From: Oscheius sp. JU75
Lineage: Eukaryota; Nematoda; Chromadorea; Rhabditida; Rhabditidae
NCBI GenBank assembly: GCA_037178855.1
Contig: JASJZC010000004.1
Location: 3,906,001 to 3,970,000 of the forward strand
Length of the DNA: 64,000 nt
Reading direction: 5' to 3'
Shown here: positions 22,593 through 33,799 of the stretch, in pieces
How positions within the stretch are numbered: position 1 is the first letter of the stretch
How the letters are laid out: every line of letters starts with the position of its first letter
Notes under the pieces: generated by a model
Databases searched by the model: none
Told to the model about the DNA's origin: nothing
The model's input: the letters and a program-made list of their open reading frames with translations, nothing else
Position numbers and translations under genes: made by a program

Positions 22593-24616
22593 TCTCATCG
22601 GGTCTTCAAGAATCTTTATTTGTCTTCTATAGTCAACTTTATGTTATCGATTCTGTGCGATCCCGTTGATCTCCTGTGGCCTTACACATATTTCGGATCG
22701 GAATAAAGTATGTACATTTTCTGAAAATCTTGGTCATAAAGGAGGAAAAGATTAGATTTATAAACTTGACTAGTATTGCTGCTAATGTGGGTGAAGTTAA
22801 GCCTTGGATGTTTGGAACAACTATTTATGTCTGGACGACTTTTAAATATTTTGATAAAGCCATTCTCCTGGTTTGCATTCCAAGGGGAATATGTTTGAAA
22901 ACAATTTTCAGAAGATCAAGAAGATCTCGATATACTTTTTCTCCGATGAGCCCGGAAGACTTAAAGATCTCTTGAACACGTTTCTGGAAGCTCGGCACTG
23001 CATACTGCTCAAATCGTCCAGGTTCGTTACACACTATTTTCGAAACGAGGTTGGCTACCGCCTCTTCGGGGCTAGGAATCGGATAAACTGGTCTACTTCT
23101 CAACTTGGTAACGCATCTCATGAATCATAAATTTTTTTCTGCTCAAAATCAATTGATAAAAAAAGTGGGTCACATACGGGGAACGAACGCGGGTCGTACG
23201 ATTCACTAGACTACCATACTCACTTAACAATACACTGCCTTTCCTCTAAAAATTTGAAGTATCGAAACTTCATTTGGAGACTGGAAACCGTATTTCTTTC
23301 GTTTACCGTATTTCTTCTAATGTATGCACCCCTTACGTAAGAAATACGCAATTATGTATTCGCGTTTTTTGGGGTCAAAACGACTTTTTCTGACTTTCCG
23401 ATGTTCGCAAAATTGTAGAGCAGATCATGGGCTACAACTTTGCGAACATCGGTAAGCTGGAAAAAAACCAAAACCCCAAAAAACGCGAATACGTAATTAC
23501 TTATTTCTTACGTTAGGGGGGTGCTTATATTAGAGCGTTAACGGTAAAATAGATCGCGAAACTTTCAGAAATGGCAACTTGGAAACTGCAATCACAAGAC
23601 TACCGTGCTCCTGACTAAGATTTGCTTGACGCAGGCTGATGCGATCAGGGAGATTCTAGGATCGCTAACTACTTCCTATCATTTTTATTCTTTTGGGACC
23701 ACTGTTATTCTCGTTCCCAACCCGGACAAGGTGTACTTTGCTGTCGTTGTGACTCCTTCCATTACTGTATTTCGTGCTGTATCTGTGTCAGTCTTTTCTC
23801 AAACATTCGCACGCTGAATGATCTGATTTATCTTGAAGAGAAGGAGGGACTACAAGTACTAGACTATTCTGGCTATAAAGGGAATCCAGACTCGCCGCTC
23901 GATCCCAAGACATTCTGCGATCAGGACCTATGACCGTGAATTTAACTGGTAGTTGTTCTGACAATAAACACGTGTTTTCCTGTCGACAGTTCTTTTTGCT
24001 TGTTTTTGAATGTTCGGCTATCTTCTCCCTTGCACACCATAAAAGAGCAGAGCCGAATTTCTTCCGCTCTCATACCGACCCTTTCATCTTCCTATTCATG
24101 ACTCTATACTAGATCGTTTCTCGGCAATTCCTGACCGTTCTGGGTCACAACTCATCGCTTTCTGATCCCTTTTCCCTCCTTCATGTCTTCCGGGCCAGCT
24201 TTTGAAAAGTTACAGCAAGCTGGTATTCTGTCATTCTCTCATCTAATCGAAACCGTCTCTTCTTCTCTTTCTCTTCCGTTCTCTCATTTTAAACGTTTTC
24301 ATCATTTCCCTTGATTAGTCTACCAACTCCTCTGTATCTCTTTCGCTCTGTCTCTCTGTCTGTCTTTCAGTCCATTGCCCTGCTTCCTCAAGGATATTGG
24401 ACGAGGAACAGTATTCCCTTCCCCTTTCGGCTGAATTACTCATCGTCACCCACCCACTCTCTCTCTCTCTCTCTACGCCCGAGGAAGGCGCCCTCTTATC
24501 TATAGAGAGAAGCTGGTAGGTATTCACTTCACTGAAGTTCCTTTGCCACACTCTTGTTCTTTTTTCCCAGTTCTGTCCTTTTCGAGTGGACAACATTTAG
24601 ATAACTATATCCCGCC
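22593..24616. other. Intergenic region with inverted repeats and fragmentary open frames
   Basis: Contains a 247-bp foldback (23302-23548), a possible tRNA-derived fragment on the minus strand near 23163-23225 ending in a T run, a 99-codon minus-strand open frame at 22825-23121 (EEAVANLVSKIVCNEPGRFE; not recognised), and a plus-strand frame at 23605-23817 with no known motif. Downstream is TC-rich sequence leading to the Argonaute start. Confidence 0.5.
23302..23548. repeat. Imperfect inverted repeat (foldback/MITE-like)
   Basis: The left arm runs from tttaccgta through acgtaagaaatacg, gtattcgcgttttttgggg and ccgatgttcgcaaaattg. The right arm carries the reverse complement of each in opposite order, with the central spacer near agcagatcatgggc. 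The arms are about 110-115 nt each. No protein is coded. Confidence 0.85.
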
Positions 24617-27600
24617 ATGAACAAGCAGTTTAACAAGATGAACATCCGTGGTGGAGGAGTCCAGGTTTCCCGTGATCCCAATCAGGGGACTACCGAGACG
24701 GATAAGAAATCGACTGTGCTCATCAACATGTTCCCAGTCAGTAAGTTTTACTTTTGAAAGCAAGAACCGAATCGTCTGCTTTAGAATGTGAGAAGAACAT
24801 CCCCATATACAAGTACGATGTGAAGATCACGATCACCTTCCCCAGTGGTCAGGAGAAGGAACTCACAACGGAAGGGTACGTTATCAAGTTGAGAAGTAGA
24901 CCAGTTTATCTCTTTCTCTGCCTCATACAACTAATTTTCCAGTTCCGACACCCGAAGAATCCAGTGCATCGCCATTATCTCCCACATTGACCTAACTGAA
25001 GGTCTGGGAGACTACGCCTATAATCGGGCAGCTTGTCTCTACTGCCTGAGTCTTTTCGAAAACGTAGGCTTATCTACAGTTTTTCGATGTACACCTTTCC
25101 AGAAAGAGTTCACACTTAACGTCACCGACATTCCTGAACTGGCAAATGACTTCGACGCTGGCACTCTCACAGTGAAGATCGATCCCCAGAAGACCTTCCA
25201 GGCTTCCACAAACGATCTTTTGTCCTGCATACCTGGTCGTCCAGGCTACCAGCCGAACCTGCTCGAGGCTCTAAACGTCATCCTGAAGAGGGAGCCCTTC
25301 TTTAGTCCCGATCAGTGGTTTTCCCGCAATTCTATCCACTATCAAACGAGCAACACCAATGATGTTGACCTTGGAGGTGGTGTCATCCTGAAGCCTGGCC
25401 TCAAGACTTCAGCTAAGGTGGTTGGGGATAGCCCAACAACTCTCCGCTTGGTGGTTGCCGCAGATAGTGAGTCAAATTTTCCAAGTTTTTCATAGAGTCG
25501 GGTTTCAGTCAAAGCTGTCGTCCAGCACCTTCCGATGACCCTGGACCAGAAGATTGACGCTTTGATGAAAATCGGCTGTCACGATCTAAACAGTGCACTG
25601 TTCGGAATCTCAGTTGTTCCGACCTATGGACAGAGAAGAGTCCCGTTTACGATCCAGACTGTGAATCAACAAAAGTCCATCAAACAGTGAGTCTCATTCA
25701 GTCTCTCTGTCCAATGTGAAAACATCAAATGTTACAGAGTGGTCAACGGGAAAACCATGGACAATGTCCAATACTTCAAGACGATTTATGGAATCACATT
25801 GAGACGGTCAGATCTGCCAATGGTGGGCAAAAGATCGAACAAAGCTCCCACTGGATATATCTTCTATCCTGCTGAAGTCCTCATGATTCTTCCAAACCAG
25901 TCTGTTCCCAAGGAATTGCAAATTGAGTCACAGTTACAAAGGGTCCAAGAAGTAAGTTTCTAAGCGTTTTCTCATTTATACCACCCTTTTTTTTCAGTAT
26001 TCAGTCATGCTGCCTAATGAACGCCTTAATCTGTGCTACGACTACATGAGAAGACTGGGTCTTTTCAACAATCAGAACCTCTTGAGATTTGGCTTTGAAC
26101 TAGGAACTACCTTCATGGAGGTCCCATGTAAAATTCTGTCCGGTGTTCAAGTCAACGGATATTCTCCTAGAGACAATGTGAGTCACCCTTGTCTCTCTGT
26201 GTTACATTTTTCTCTTTCAGGTAAAAGTTAACTACCGAGACCAGAAGTTCTTTGTCCCACCCGTGATCGACAACTGGGCCGTCATCAACTACGGCTGTGA
26301 CGCTAACAGTCTCAATGAGTTCAGAGACTGGATGAGACAGTCGCTAACTTCTAGAGGAGTGGTCAAAATGCCCCCACCCGCAGAAATAAACATCAGTAGT
26401 GATCTCCCTGCCGAGCAGTTGCTCAAGAAGTGCAAGGATAACAACTTCAAGTTCGTCTTTATTGCTCTCGGAGACAAGATTGAGATTCATGACGTAAGTC
26501 TGTTCCTGTTCTGTCCAAGGGAAGAGTTTAGGACATCAAATACTACGAGCAAAAGTACCAAGTTTGTACCCAGATTGTGAAAGCGAGCCTCATCCGGAAG
26601 GTAATCGAGAAAGGTCAAGGGAACACAGTAGACAACATTCTGCTGAAGCTCTGCCTGAAGAATGGAGGCATTCCCTATAAGGTTGAGACCAGTAAAGGTG
26701 ATCTCAAGTGAGTTTGAATGGTGATTCTCATACCCACTGTTCAGGATTATTACCAACGACGTCCTCTACATCGGCGTCGCCTTCAGTCATCAACAGGGCA
26801 CTGGAGGTGCCAGTCGTCGCTTCAAGAAGCGCCCCTCGCGTCTGGGCTATGCTGCTACCTGCTCCGACCACCCGAACAAGGTCATCGGAGACTGGATCTA
26901 CCTGGAAGGGCATAACAATGAGGTGAGCTCCTTATTCCCTGAGCCGGCTTCAGTTTCAAACTTCAGAAAGCCTTCGACGCTATTGTCAAGATTATCGGTC
27001 AGTGCAAGGCTACCTTCGTCCAGAACCGAAAAGTTGTTCCGAAGACAGTAGTACTGTACCTGAATGGCTACTCTGAGGGACAGTGGGCTCAGCTGAAAGC
27101 AGAAGTCCCGAATGCCAAGGCTGTGCTCGGAGCAACGAAGCTCATTCTCATTCTGGAGAACAAGAAGACGGCCGAGAGACTGTACAAGACAGAGAGATCC
27201 GGAGGTAGTGCCCAAGAGACCAATGTACCGGCAGGATTATGTCTGGACAGCGGGGTCATCACCCCTGGCTGCAAGGGCTTCTACCTGAACTCCCATCAAA
27301 TCCTTAAGGTTGTTTTGACAGGAACAGAAAGACAGGGGAACAGAGAGATAGAGAGACAGACTGATAAGTCTGTTACAGGGCACTGCTTGCTCTCCCAAGT
27401 ACTCCATCCTGGTCAATGAGCCCGCTGTCTCTCTGGACAGTATCGAGTACGCAACCCATGCGCTGACCTTCTTGCACAGCGTCTGTACCTCCGCAACCAG
27501 CGAGGTGGCAGTGCTCACCGTGGCCGACAGATGCGCCAAGCGAGGTCAAACGGTCCTCAACTACCACATGTAAGTTATTATTTCTTAAAAGTTACGAAGC

Positions 27601-27713
27601 CTTGGGTTTTCAGGAAGAGACACAACATGGACGAAATCACTGTCGAGAATGCTAACCAGGAGTTGACCAATCCTCTTAATGGACGCCTTCACTCTCTTCG
27701 CTTCAATGCCTAA
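24617..27713 (+). CDS. Argonaute protein, WAGO-like, catalytic tetrad decayed
   Basis: Small-RNA-binding Argonaute of about 850 aa in about 12 exons. The start MNKQFNKMNIRGGGVQVSRD is followed by an N-domain (VLINMFPVKCEKNIPIYKYD), the linker (LNVILKREPFFSPDQWFSRN), a PAZ region with YFKTIYGITLRRSDLPMV and PTGYIFYPAEVLMILPNQ, a MID region, and the PIWI domain from ITNDVLYIGVAFSHQQ on. In slicing Argonautes the last reads GADVTHP; here the first catalytic Asp is Ala (VAFSH), and the second (YRDGVSEGQ) is Asn in VLYLNGYSEGQWAQL. FYLNSHQILKGTACSPKYSI matches the typical FFLQSHxxxQGT. It ends RLHSLRFNA, TAA at 27711-27713; the usual YFA/YFM terminus is RFNA. AATAAA at 27781-27786. The features fit secondary-siRNA Argonautes of nematodes rather than ALG-1 or PRG-1. 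Exact orthologue not determinable here. Confidence 0.88.
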
Positions 27714-28989
27714 CTCTCTTTTTGAACCCTGTGAACTATGATTCCGTCAAACTCGTGTGAATTGTACTTCTGCATTACTCAATAAACCGATTTTTCTACT
27801 ACCTTTCGGTCCTGTTGTTCCCTGCCAGCTAAACAGAGAGAGAGACAGACATATTGAACTTGACCACCATATCCTGCCTACTTTTTTCTAATATCCAGTT
27901 GATTATCGATCTTTCGGTTTTTCGGTCCTTAGCCACAGCGTAACCTGTTTCTTAGCCGCTATCTATTTTTCTCTCAAACACTAGTGACAGTATTGTTCAC
28001 CATAAATATTAGTAGCTTGCTCCTCGTGTTGCAGTTCGACCAGCGGTCCGACGCCGTCTATCAGAGTCATCTGCTTCTCCTATCCTGTGCGAGGAAGACT
28101 TCACAACGGCAACCACAGACTTCCCTTCAAGATAAGAGAGTGCAATACTGACTTTAGCAGACGGAGCCTTATTTTTAGGGGGCCGCATGTCTTTTTGAGC
28201 TTCAATGTGCGAAAAATTGAAACGAAAAAGTTTTGGACATAGAAAAGCTATGGCACGTTAAAGGTGGTAATAATTGCCTTGATGTAGTCGGACAAGATGG
28301 GAGCATCGTCCTGGGTATAAATATATAATATATAGATGTAATCAGTGTCAACGATCAAGTACCAAACTTCGGAGAAGTGTCCAACTTCCCAAAGTTCACA
28401 TGCCAATCATGTCTATTCTACAGCGGTGCACATGCTCAAAGAGTCAAACAGATGCTCACAATCCAATGCTTGATTCAGAATTACAGCGTCAGTCGTAGAG
28501 ATCAGGGGTGGACATTTGTTTGTCACTAAACATTTTTTCAGATCATCTTCGAAATTGTAAAATGTTTAAAAGACTAGGGTTAGGCGGATGTGCTGCTATT
28601 GGAGACTTTTGGATGTTCTAAGGCGTCAGAACCATGCACCCTCGGGCTGCCCTCGCCGCTTGTTTCAGTCGAAATTACCGAAAAGTACGTAAAAATACCT
28701 GCTCGTCGCATCGAAAATGTCATTAACGCACTTTTTTTTTATTTTGGCGGGAAATTCAAACGAAAAATAATGCTGCAATACCCAAAACAAAAAACCTTGT
28801 GGCATAGTTCCTGCGTACTTGGTCATCGACGAATTTCTCTCCATCTTGTCGCTTCTGAAGAATTTTCTAACGATTTTATGTTCAAGGGGTTATTTTACGC
28901 CCTGACAACAAAAAATGCAGTGAAAGAAGAAAAAAAAAGACGAAAATGGGTGAAAATTGAATAAAACGACGTAAATCATTCAAACTGTT

Positions 28990-29391
28990 GGTAATAGTTC
29001 GGCAGGCGCCCCCTTTCGTTTAAATTTTTGGCGCGCTTTTACAATATCGCTCAGAATAGGTTTTTCTGATGAAATTTACCAACTTTTTCAGTTTTTGACG
29101 GCTTTTATCGAATCCAGCGTGTAAAAAAACCCCCCTAGAATGTAAGAAAAGTGGAAAAACTACGGAAAAGAACGAGTTATTCGAGGTTTGTCTCAAACTT
29201 TCTTTTCTTTCAGTTCTCTGATTTCCCTGATATTTATGACGTTTTGCATGTTCTAAAGGGTTCTTTTTGCACGCTGGATTTGATAAACGCAGTTAGAAAC
29301 TGGAAAAATTAATAAATTTTATGATTTTAGACGAAGGGGGGCAACTACCGTAATTTTTGACTTGAAGGGGGGAGCCTGCCGAACTATTACC
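28990..29391. mobile_element. MITE with long inverted arms and 8-bp target duplication
   Basis: The ends are GGTAATAGTTCGGCAGGC and its inverse GCCTGCCGAACTATTACC. Both are flanked by AAACTGTT (28982-28989 and 29392-29399). Inner arms also pair (ttatcgaatccagcgtg against cacgctggatttgataa), so most of the 402 bp can fold back. An 8-bp duplication suggests the hAT superfamily. Caution: the AAACTGTT unit also recurs in the neighbouring minisatellite. Confidence 0.75.
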
Positions 29392-29521
29392 AAACTGTTC
29401 AATTCTAACTGAAAATGTTCAATTCCAACTGAAACTGTTCAATTTCAACTAGTTGGTATTGAACGTTTAATTCCAACTAGTTGGGTTCAATACCAACTAG
29501 TTTGTTCAATTCCAACTGCAA
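29392..29521. repeat. Degenerate minisatellite of about 18-bp units
   Basis: Repeated variants of aactgttcaattccaact and its inverse over about 130 bp, immediately to the right of the MITE. Units occur in both orientations (caactagttgg is palindromic). Confidence 0.8.
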
Positions 29522-29574
29522 CATATATAATACTTAGATAAATAAATAAATGTTGAATATAGGACATCATCACC

Positions 29575-29760
29575 GCTACTTTTGTCCTTGTAAGCAACTC
29601 GTTCTACCTCCGACTTCAAAGTTGACTTGCAAACTCTTGGCACGAGCAATAAATTCTCGCTTCTGGTTCGTGGCCACGGGCAAACAAGCAAAAAACAGAA
29701 TCTGCCACAGAAACCATCACCCTTCAGAGACCAGCAGCGTTACTTCCATTGTTTCAAGTT
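29575..29760 (+). repeat. Dispersed repeat, copy 1
   Basis: Shares ordered blocks with 58485-58660, including tctggttcgtggccacgg, gcttgcaaactyttg.cac and ccacagaarccat. It is non-coding and probably a SINE or MITE family. The third relative lies at about 55600-55800. Confidence 0.65.
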
Positions 29761-30942
29761 TGCCTAAGATCGGAGGTTGCAACACTCACCTCGTCAATTG
29801 TGGTTCATACGTTGAACTGATAACCTTTTGCTTAGATATCAAAGATTGAAAAGAAGGTCTTCGGATCTTCTGGTCTTCAGAAAATCATCTTCGCCGTGAC
29901 TCACGCCATTGTAAAGTCGTCAAAGTTCTCTGAAAACGTTGCGTTTGGACGAAATGACGAATATGCCAAACCGTCTAGGCTGTTCGAGCAGAAAGAGCTC
30001 CTTCCCGGCGGCCTCTGGTGACGCCAAGCCGATTACCACCTTCGCCCATTTTGACACCCCGCTTTTAAAAGGTTCGGTTCCTCCCGCTCAGATAACAGGC
30101 ACTCGTAGAATGAGTCTTCCCTCGCTCTCTTTTGCAAAAAAGAAGACACATCTTTACCAGATGTGTGTCTCTCTCACTCATTCTCTATAGCCCCAAAGGT
30201 ATATGACGTTCTTCGAGATAACAGTTATCATCCGATTCGCCGTCGGTCACGCCTGCTAACTGTCTTCATTCCGAATGCTCATCCTCTCAGGGGCCATTCC
30301 CCTCCACCCTCACACGTCAAGCAGCTTACAGTAGCCACTCTTCATGCAAAGTTTGGACAGTTATTCGACAGAAGAGCATTGTGATAAGAGACTCTTTTGT
30401 TGGGACAGATAACCACAAAAGACTTATGTCCAGGCTGCTCGTTCCTCTCTTTTTCTTTCGCCTCTTATCAGTCGATGGATTTTCTCTGAGACGGAACTCA
30501 TGAGGAGCTGTCTCGTCGTCTTGCATGTTTCTGAAATAGTTAAAGGACGATTCAAGCTATCGGACAACGCCTTGTCTGGATTTTCCGCGAGAATCTTATC
30601 ATTTTAATAGCACAATCGAGGCTTCATTTAATGGCAGACATGACCCGTTGAGCTGAACGCCCACGTTTGCTTTAGAGACGACTTCCCGAACAAATAAACA
30701 AGTAGCTAGTATACACTTGATTGTCTATTAAAAGAGATTTTGAGTCAGTGTGTAACTAAGAAGTAGACAAGAATAACCCCTGAAGATTGGTATAAAAGAA
30801 ACACCTTGACTCACTCATTGTTTTCGTTTCCTCTACCGGATATTGGGCATCTACTACCTTCTCTTTTGTTTATTATTCCTAGATTGCTTCAGACTCGACA
30901 TTTTGGTCTCAGCCCAAAGTCAACAGTTGATAAGCTTACTAT

Positions 30943-33799
30943 ATGCGGCTGCTTCTCTGCTTCTTTTTTCTGTTTCTACTCTCGTTTGCATCGGCCGACG
31001 ATGATACTTGCGACCTTAAAAATGCCACGAATGGTAAGAGATTGTTGTCTGAATCCAAAGAAGCTTCAGGAGATACCTGCTCATATGTGAAAGAACATGC
31101 GGATGCTTGCGAAGGCGGAGGCTATCTTCAATGGACACAATATGTCGAATGTGCTCCGAACACTGCTGCTAAGGTATGTTTGTATGCTTACTAAGCCCGC
31201 ACAAAACTGCGTTTGAAACTTAAATATGAAAAGAAAGAAAAGGAAAGAGCCCATGACTTGTTTCACTTGAGGCCGTCGCGTTCACCATATACTCGGCTTC
31301 GCTGGCTGGGTCGCGTACAACACTCTCTAGCTTGCCGTATACCTGATGGCGACCCCAGCGCCGAGACCTTATAAGTGTGCTTGTCATAAAACCATGTTAG
31401 CACGGTCAAGGAAGTAACTTCAACTGTTCAGGTTTGCATTATTGGCGCTGGAGTCGTGTGGATGTTGTGGCTGTTTGTGATGATCTCGTCTGCCGCCGAC
31501 GATTTCTTCTCTCCAAATGTGGCGGCTATCGTTGCACACCTGAAGATCAGCGAATCTGTTGCAGTAAGGAAAAAGATCTCACAACCAGCATAATCGTTAG
31601 GGGGTTACATTTATGGCCTTCGGAAACGGCGCGCCCGATATCTTCGGTTCAATAGCTTCAGTCCTCTCCTCACCTGCTCCAAAAGCCGGATTAGCCCTGG
31701 GCGAACTCCTGGGAGCTGGAATATTCGTCACAACCATGGTTATGGCCACAATCATTCTCACCAAACCCTTCGAAGCTGAAAGATTTGCTCCAATAAGGGA
31801 CATTGCCTTCTACTTAGTAGCTCTAGGATGGATACTGTTCGTCTTCTTACATAAAAACCACGTCGAGGTTTTCGAGCCTGCAGGTAACGTTCACGATCGC
31901 GCCTAAACTTTTTATCCCTAAACTACAACTCCGAAATATTTCCAGTCTATCTGGCCATGTATATCGTTTACGTAATAACTGTTATCATCGGACAGAAAAT
32001 GTACAGTCGGAAAAGGAAAGCAGCCAGAAGGAACGCCAGTCTCATACAGAGAAACTCTACACGACGAGGAAACAGTGAGCAGGTTTTAATATCTAAAGAT
32101 AGTTCTCGAAGGTGTCTCTCCTGCCGTTCCCGACATTGTCGTGGAAAATGTCGAGAAGGAAGCTGCTCCTGTATTCACAATCTTCCCGCCAACCAATCTG
32201 GCCGATGCATTTGGAACCGAAGGTACAGGCTTTGAAGCTCAAAAGATCTTGTTTTTTAGAGGACGACTCCGTGGATGACCAGGTTCTCGTGGTTCACAAC
32301 AAGGTCTACGTCGGGGAAGAAGCACGGCAGAGAGCTGAAAGTGTAGCCCCACCACCCGCTCCGGTTAACAACTGGAAGATGATGTTCTTGGACATTTACA
32401 ATCATCTCAAGCCGCTTTCCGACCAAGAAGAATGGGATGAGTCGAACATTATCGAGAAGGCTCTCCATGTGACCCAGATCATTCCCAAATTATTTTTTCA
32501 AGCTACAATTCCCATGAATGAGTACAGCTGGTCCAAACCAATTGCCCTCATCTACGCTCTCCTCAATCCCACAGTCCTCGTCTTCGCTGTAAACCGTGAG
32601 TGGTGAGAGTCCTTGGAAAGTTGTGTGTTCTTTCAGAACTGACAGTCAGACCCTTTGGAGGACCCGGTCTTTGGGCCTATGCTCTTGTAGTCTCGGCTAT
32701 CCTCATTGTCCTCGTTCTGATATTCACAAAATTCGATACCGAGCCTCGGTACTACAAGGTATGAAGTCTGTCAGAACAACACAAAGAATCCTTTCAGGAG
32801 GTCTACTCCTACCTCGGCTTTCTCATGTCCCTGGCTTGGATGTATTGGATAGCTGCGGAAGTAGTCGCCATTGTATCGATGATTGGAGTCATCTCCCGGT
32901 TGTCCCACGAGGTCATTCTTTGAACAATCTTTAGGCGATCAGCTAATTGTGACGCATGTCTTATCAGCATAATTTTAAAGTGCGTAAACGGCCTGATAAA
33001 AGAAATGAGCTTATCTCGACCAGAAAATACTTAAACATGACTGTGAGAGTCTGGACCTCCCACGACTCTTTTTAAATACAAACTTATAAGACTGAAACAA
33101 CCTGGGAGGTTCCACAAACTTTTTTGTTTCTCGTTGGAAGATTTTTGCATTTCTTCGCTCCGTAAATTATCAGCTCTTGACGCAATTGGGACTAATCTGG
33201 ACTAGAAAAGTCAGAAGCTAGAAATGTGTAGGTGTGAATTTTGCATTCCTTCACCTCGTAAATAGTCTGATCAACATTCCCCTTTTAGGTATTAGGACTT
33301 ACCATTCTGGCATGGTCCAATTCGATTGGTGACCTCATTTCGGATGTTTCGGTCGCCAAACAGGGCTTCAGGTAACTGAGTGCAAAACAAAAAACAACAA
33401 ATTCTAGTCGAATGGCTATGGCCGCTGCAATCGGAGGTCCTCTCTTCAGTAAGTGTCTGTATCTACTAAACAATCACACTACTTCAGACCTGTTAATGGG
33501 TTTCGGAATTCCTTTCCTCATCGCCACTGCTGCTGGAAGAACGGTCTCCATATCCTTTACTGCCATCTACCACATCCTTATTCTGTTCCTGGCCATCTCA
33601 CTCATTGTCATATTCATTGGTACTTTGATACCTCATCCAACAATTGAACTCTCTTTTAGGCCTGGTCGTGCAGAAGTTCTACTTCCGAAGGTGGTTCGGC
33701 TTTGTCCTGATCGGCGTCTACGTCTGTTTCCTCATCTCCGTCGTACTGGTAGAGACGAAGGTCTTGAAATGGGGTCCACTGTCCGACGACAGCAGTTAG
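30943..33799 (+). CDS. NCLX-type sodium/calcium exchanger (SLC8B1/SLC24A6 family)
   Basis: Membrane cation/Ca exchanger with two alpha repeats, about 600 aa, in about 11 exons. The signal peptide MRLLLCFFFLFLLSFASA is followed by a Cys-containing lumenal segment (DTCSYVKEHADACEGGGYLQ), typical of NCLX. Alpha-1 is ESVA|GVTFMAFGNGAPDIFG, then FVTTMVMATIILTKPF; alpha-2 is LAWSNSIGDLISDVSVAKQG followed by AMAAAIGGPLF|NLLMGFG. The central cytoplasmic loop is charged (QVLVVHNKVYVGEEARQRAE, PLSDQEEWDESNIIEKALHV). It ends in transmembrane segments and KWGPLSDDSS, TAG at 33797-33799. Nematodes have several such genes (ncx-6 to ncx-10), some at the plasma or mitochondrial membrane; paralogue unknown. 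Largest introns are 259 nt (after exon 1) and about 375 nt (32912-33288). AATAAA at 34209-34214. Confidence 0.88.

Larger units (their letters stand above)
27714..30942. other. Repeat-rich intergenic region
   Basis: About 3.2 kb between the Argonaute and the NCLX gene. Holds the poly(A) signal of the former, a 402-bp MITE with an adjacent minisatellite (listed), and one copy of a dispersed repeat at about 29575-29760. The long open frame at 28590-28964 overlaps low-complexity A-rich sequence and has no domain. No confident gene. Confidence 0.5.

Noticed and set aside
28248-28310. Minus-strand 20-codon stretch DDAPILSDYIKAIITTFNVP after an acceptor-like acccag
   Set aside because: Looks like a last exon, but no upstream exon or family could be found; too short to call.
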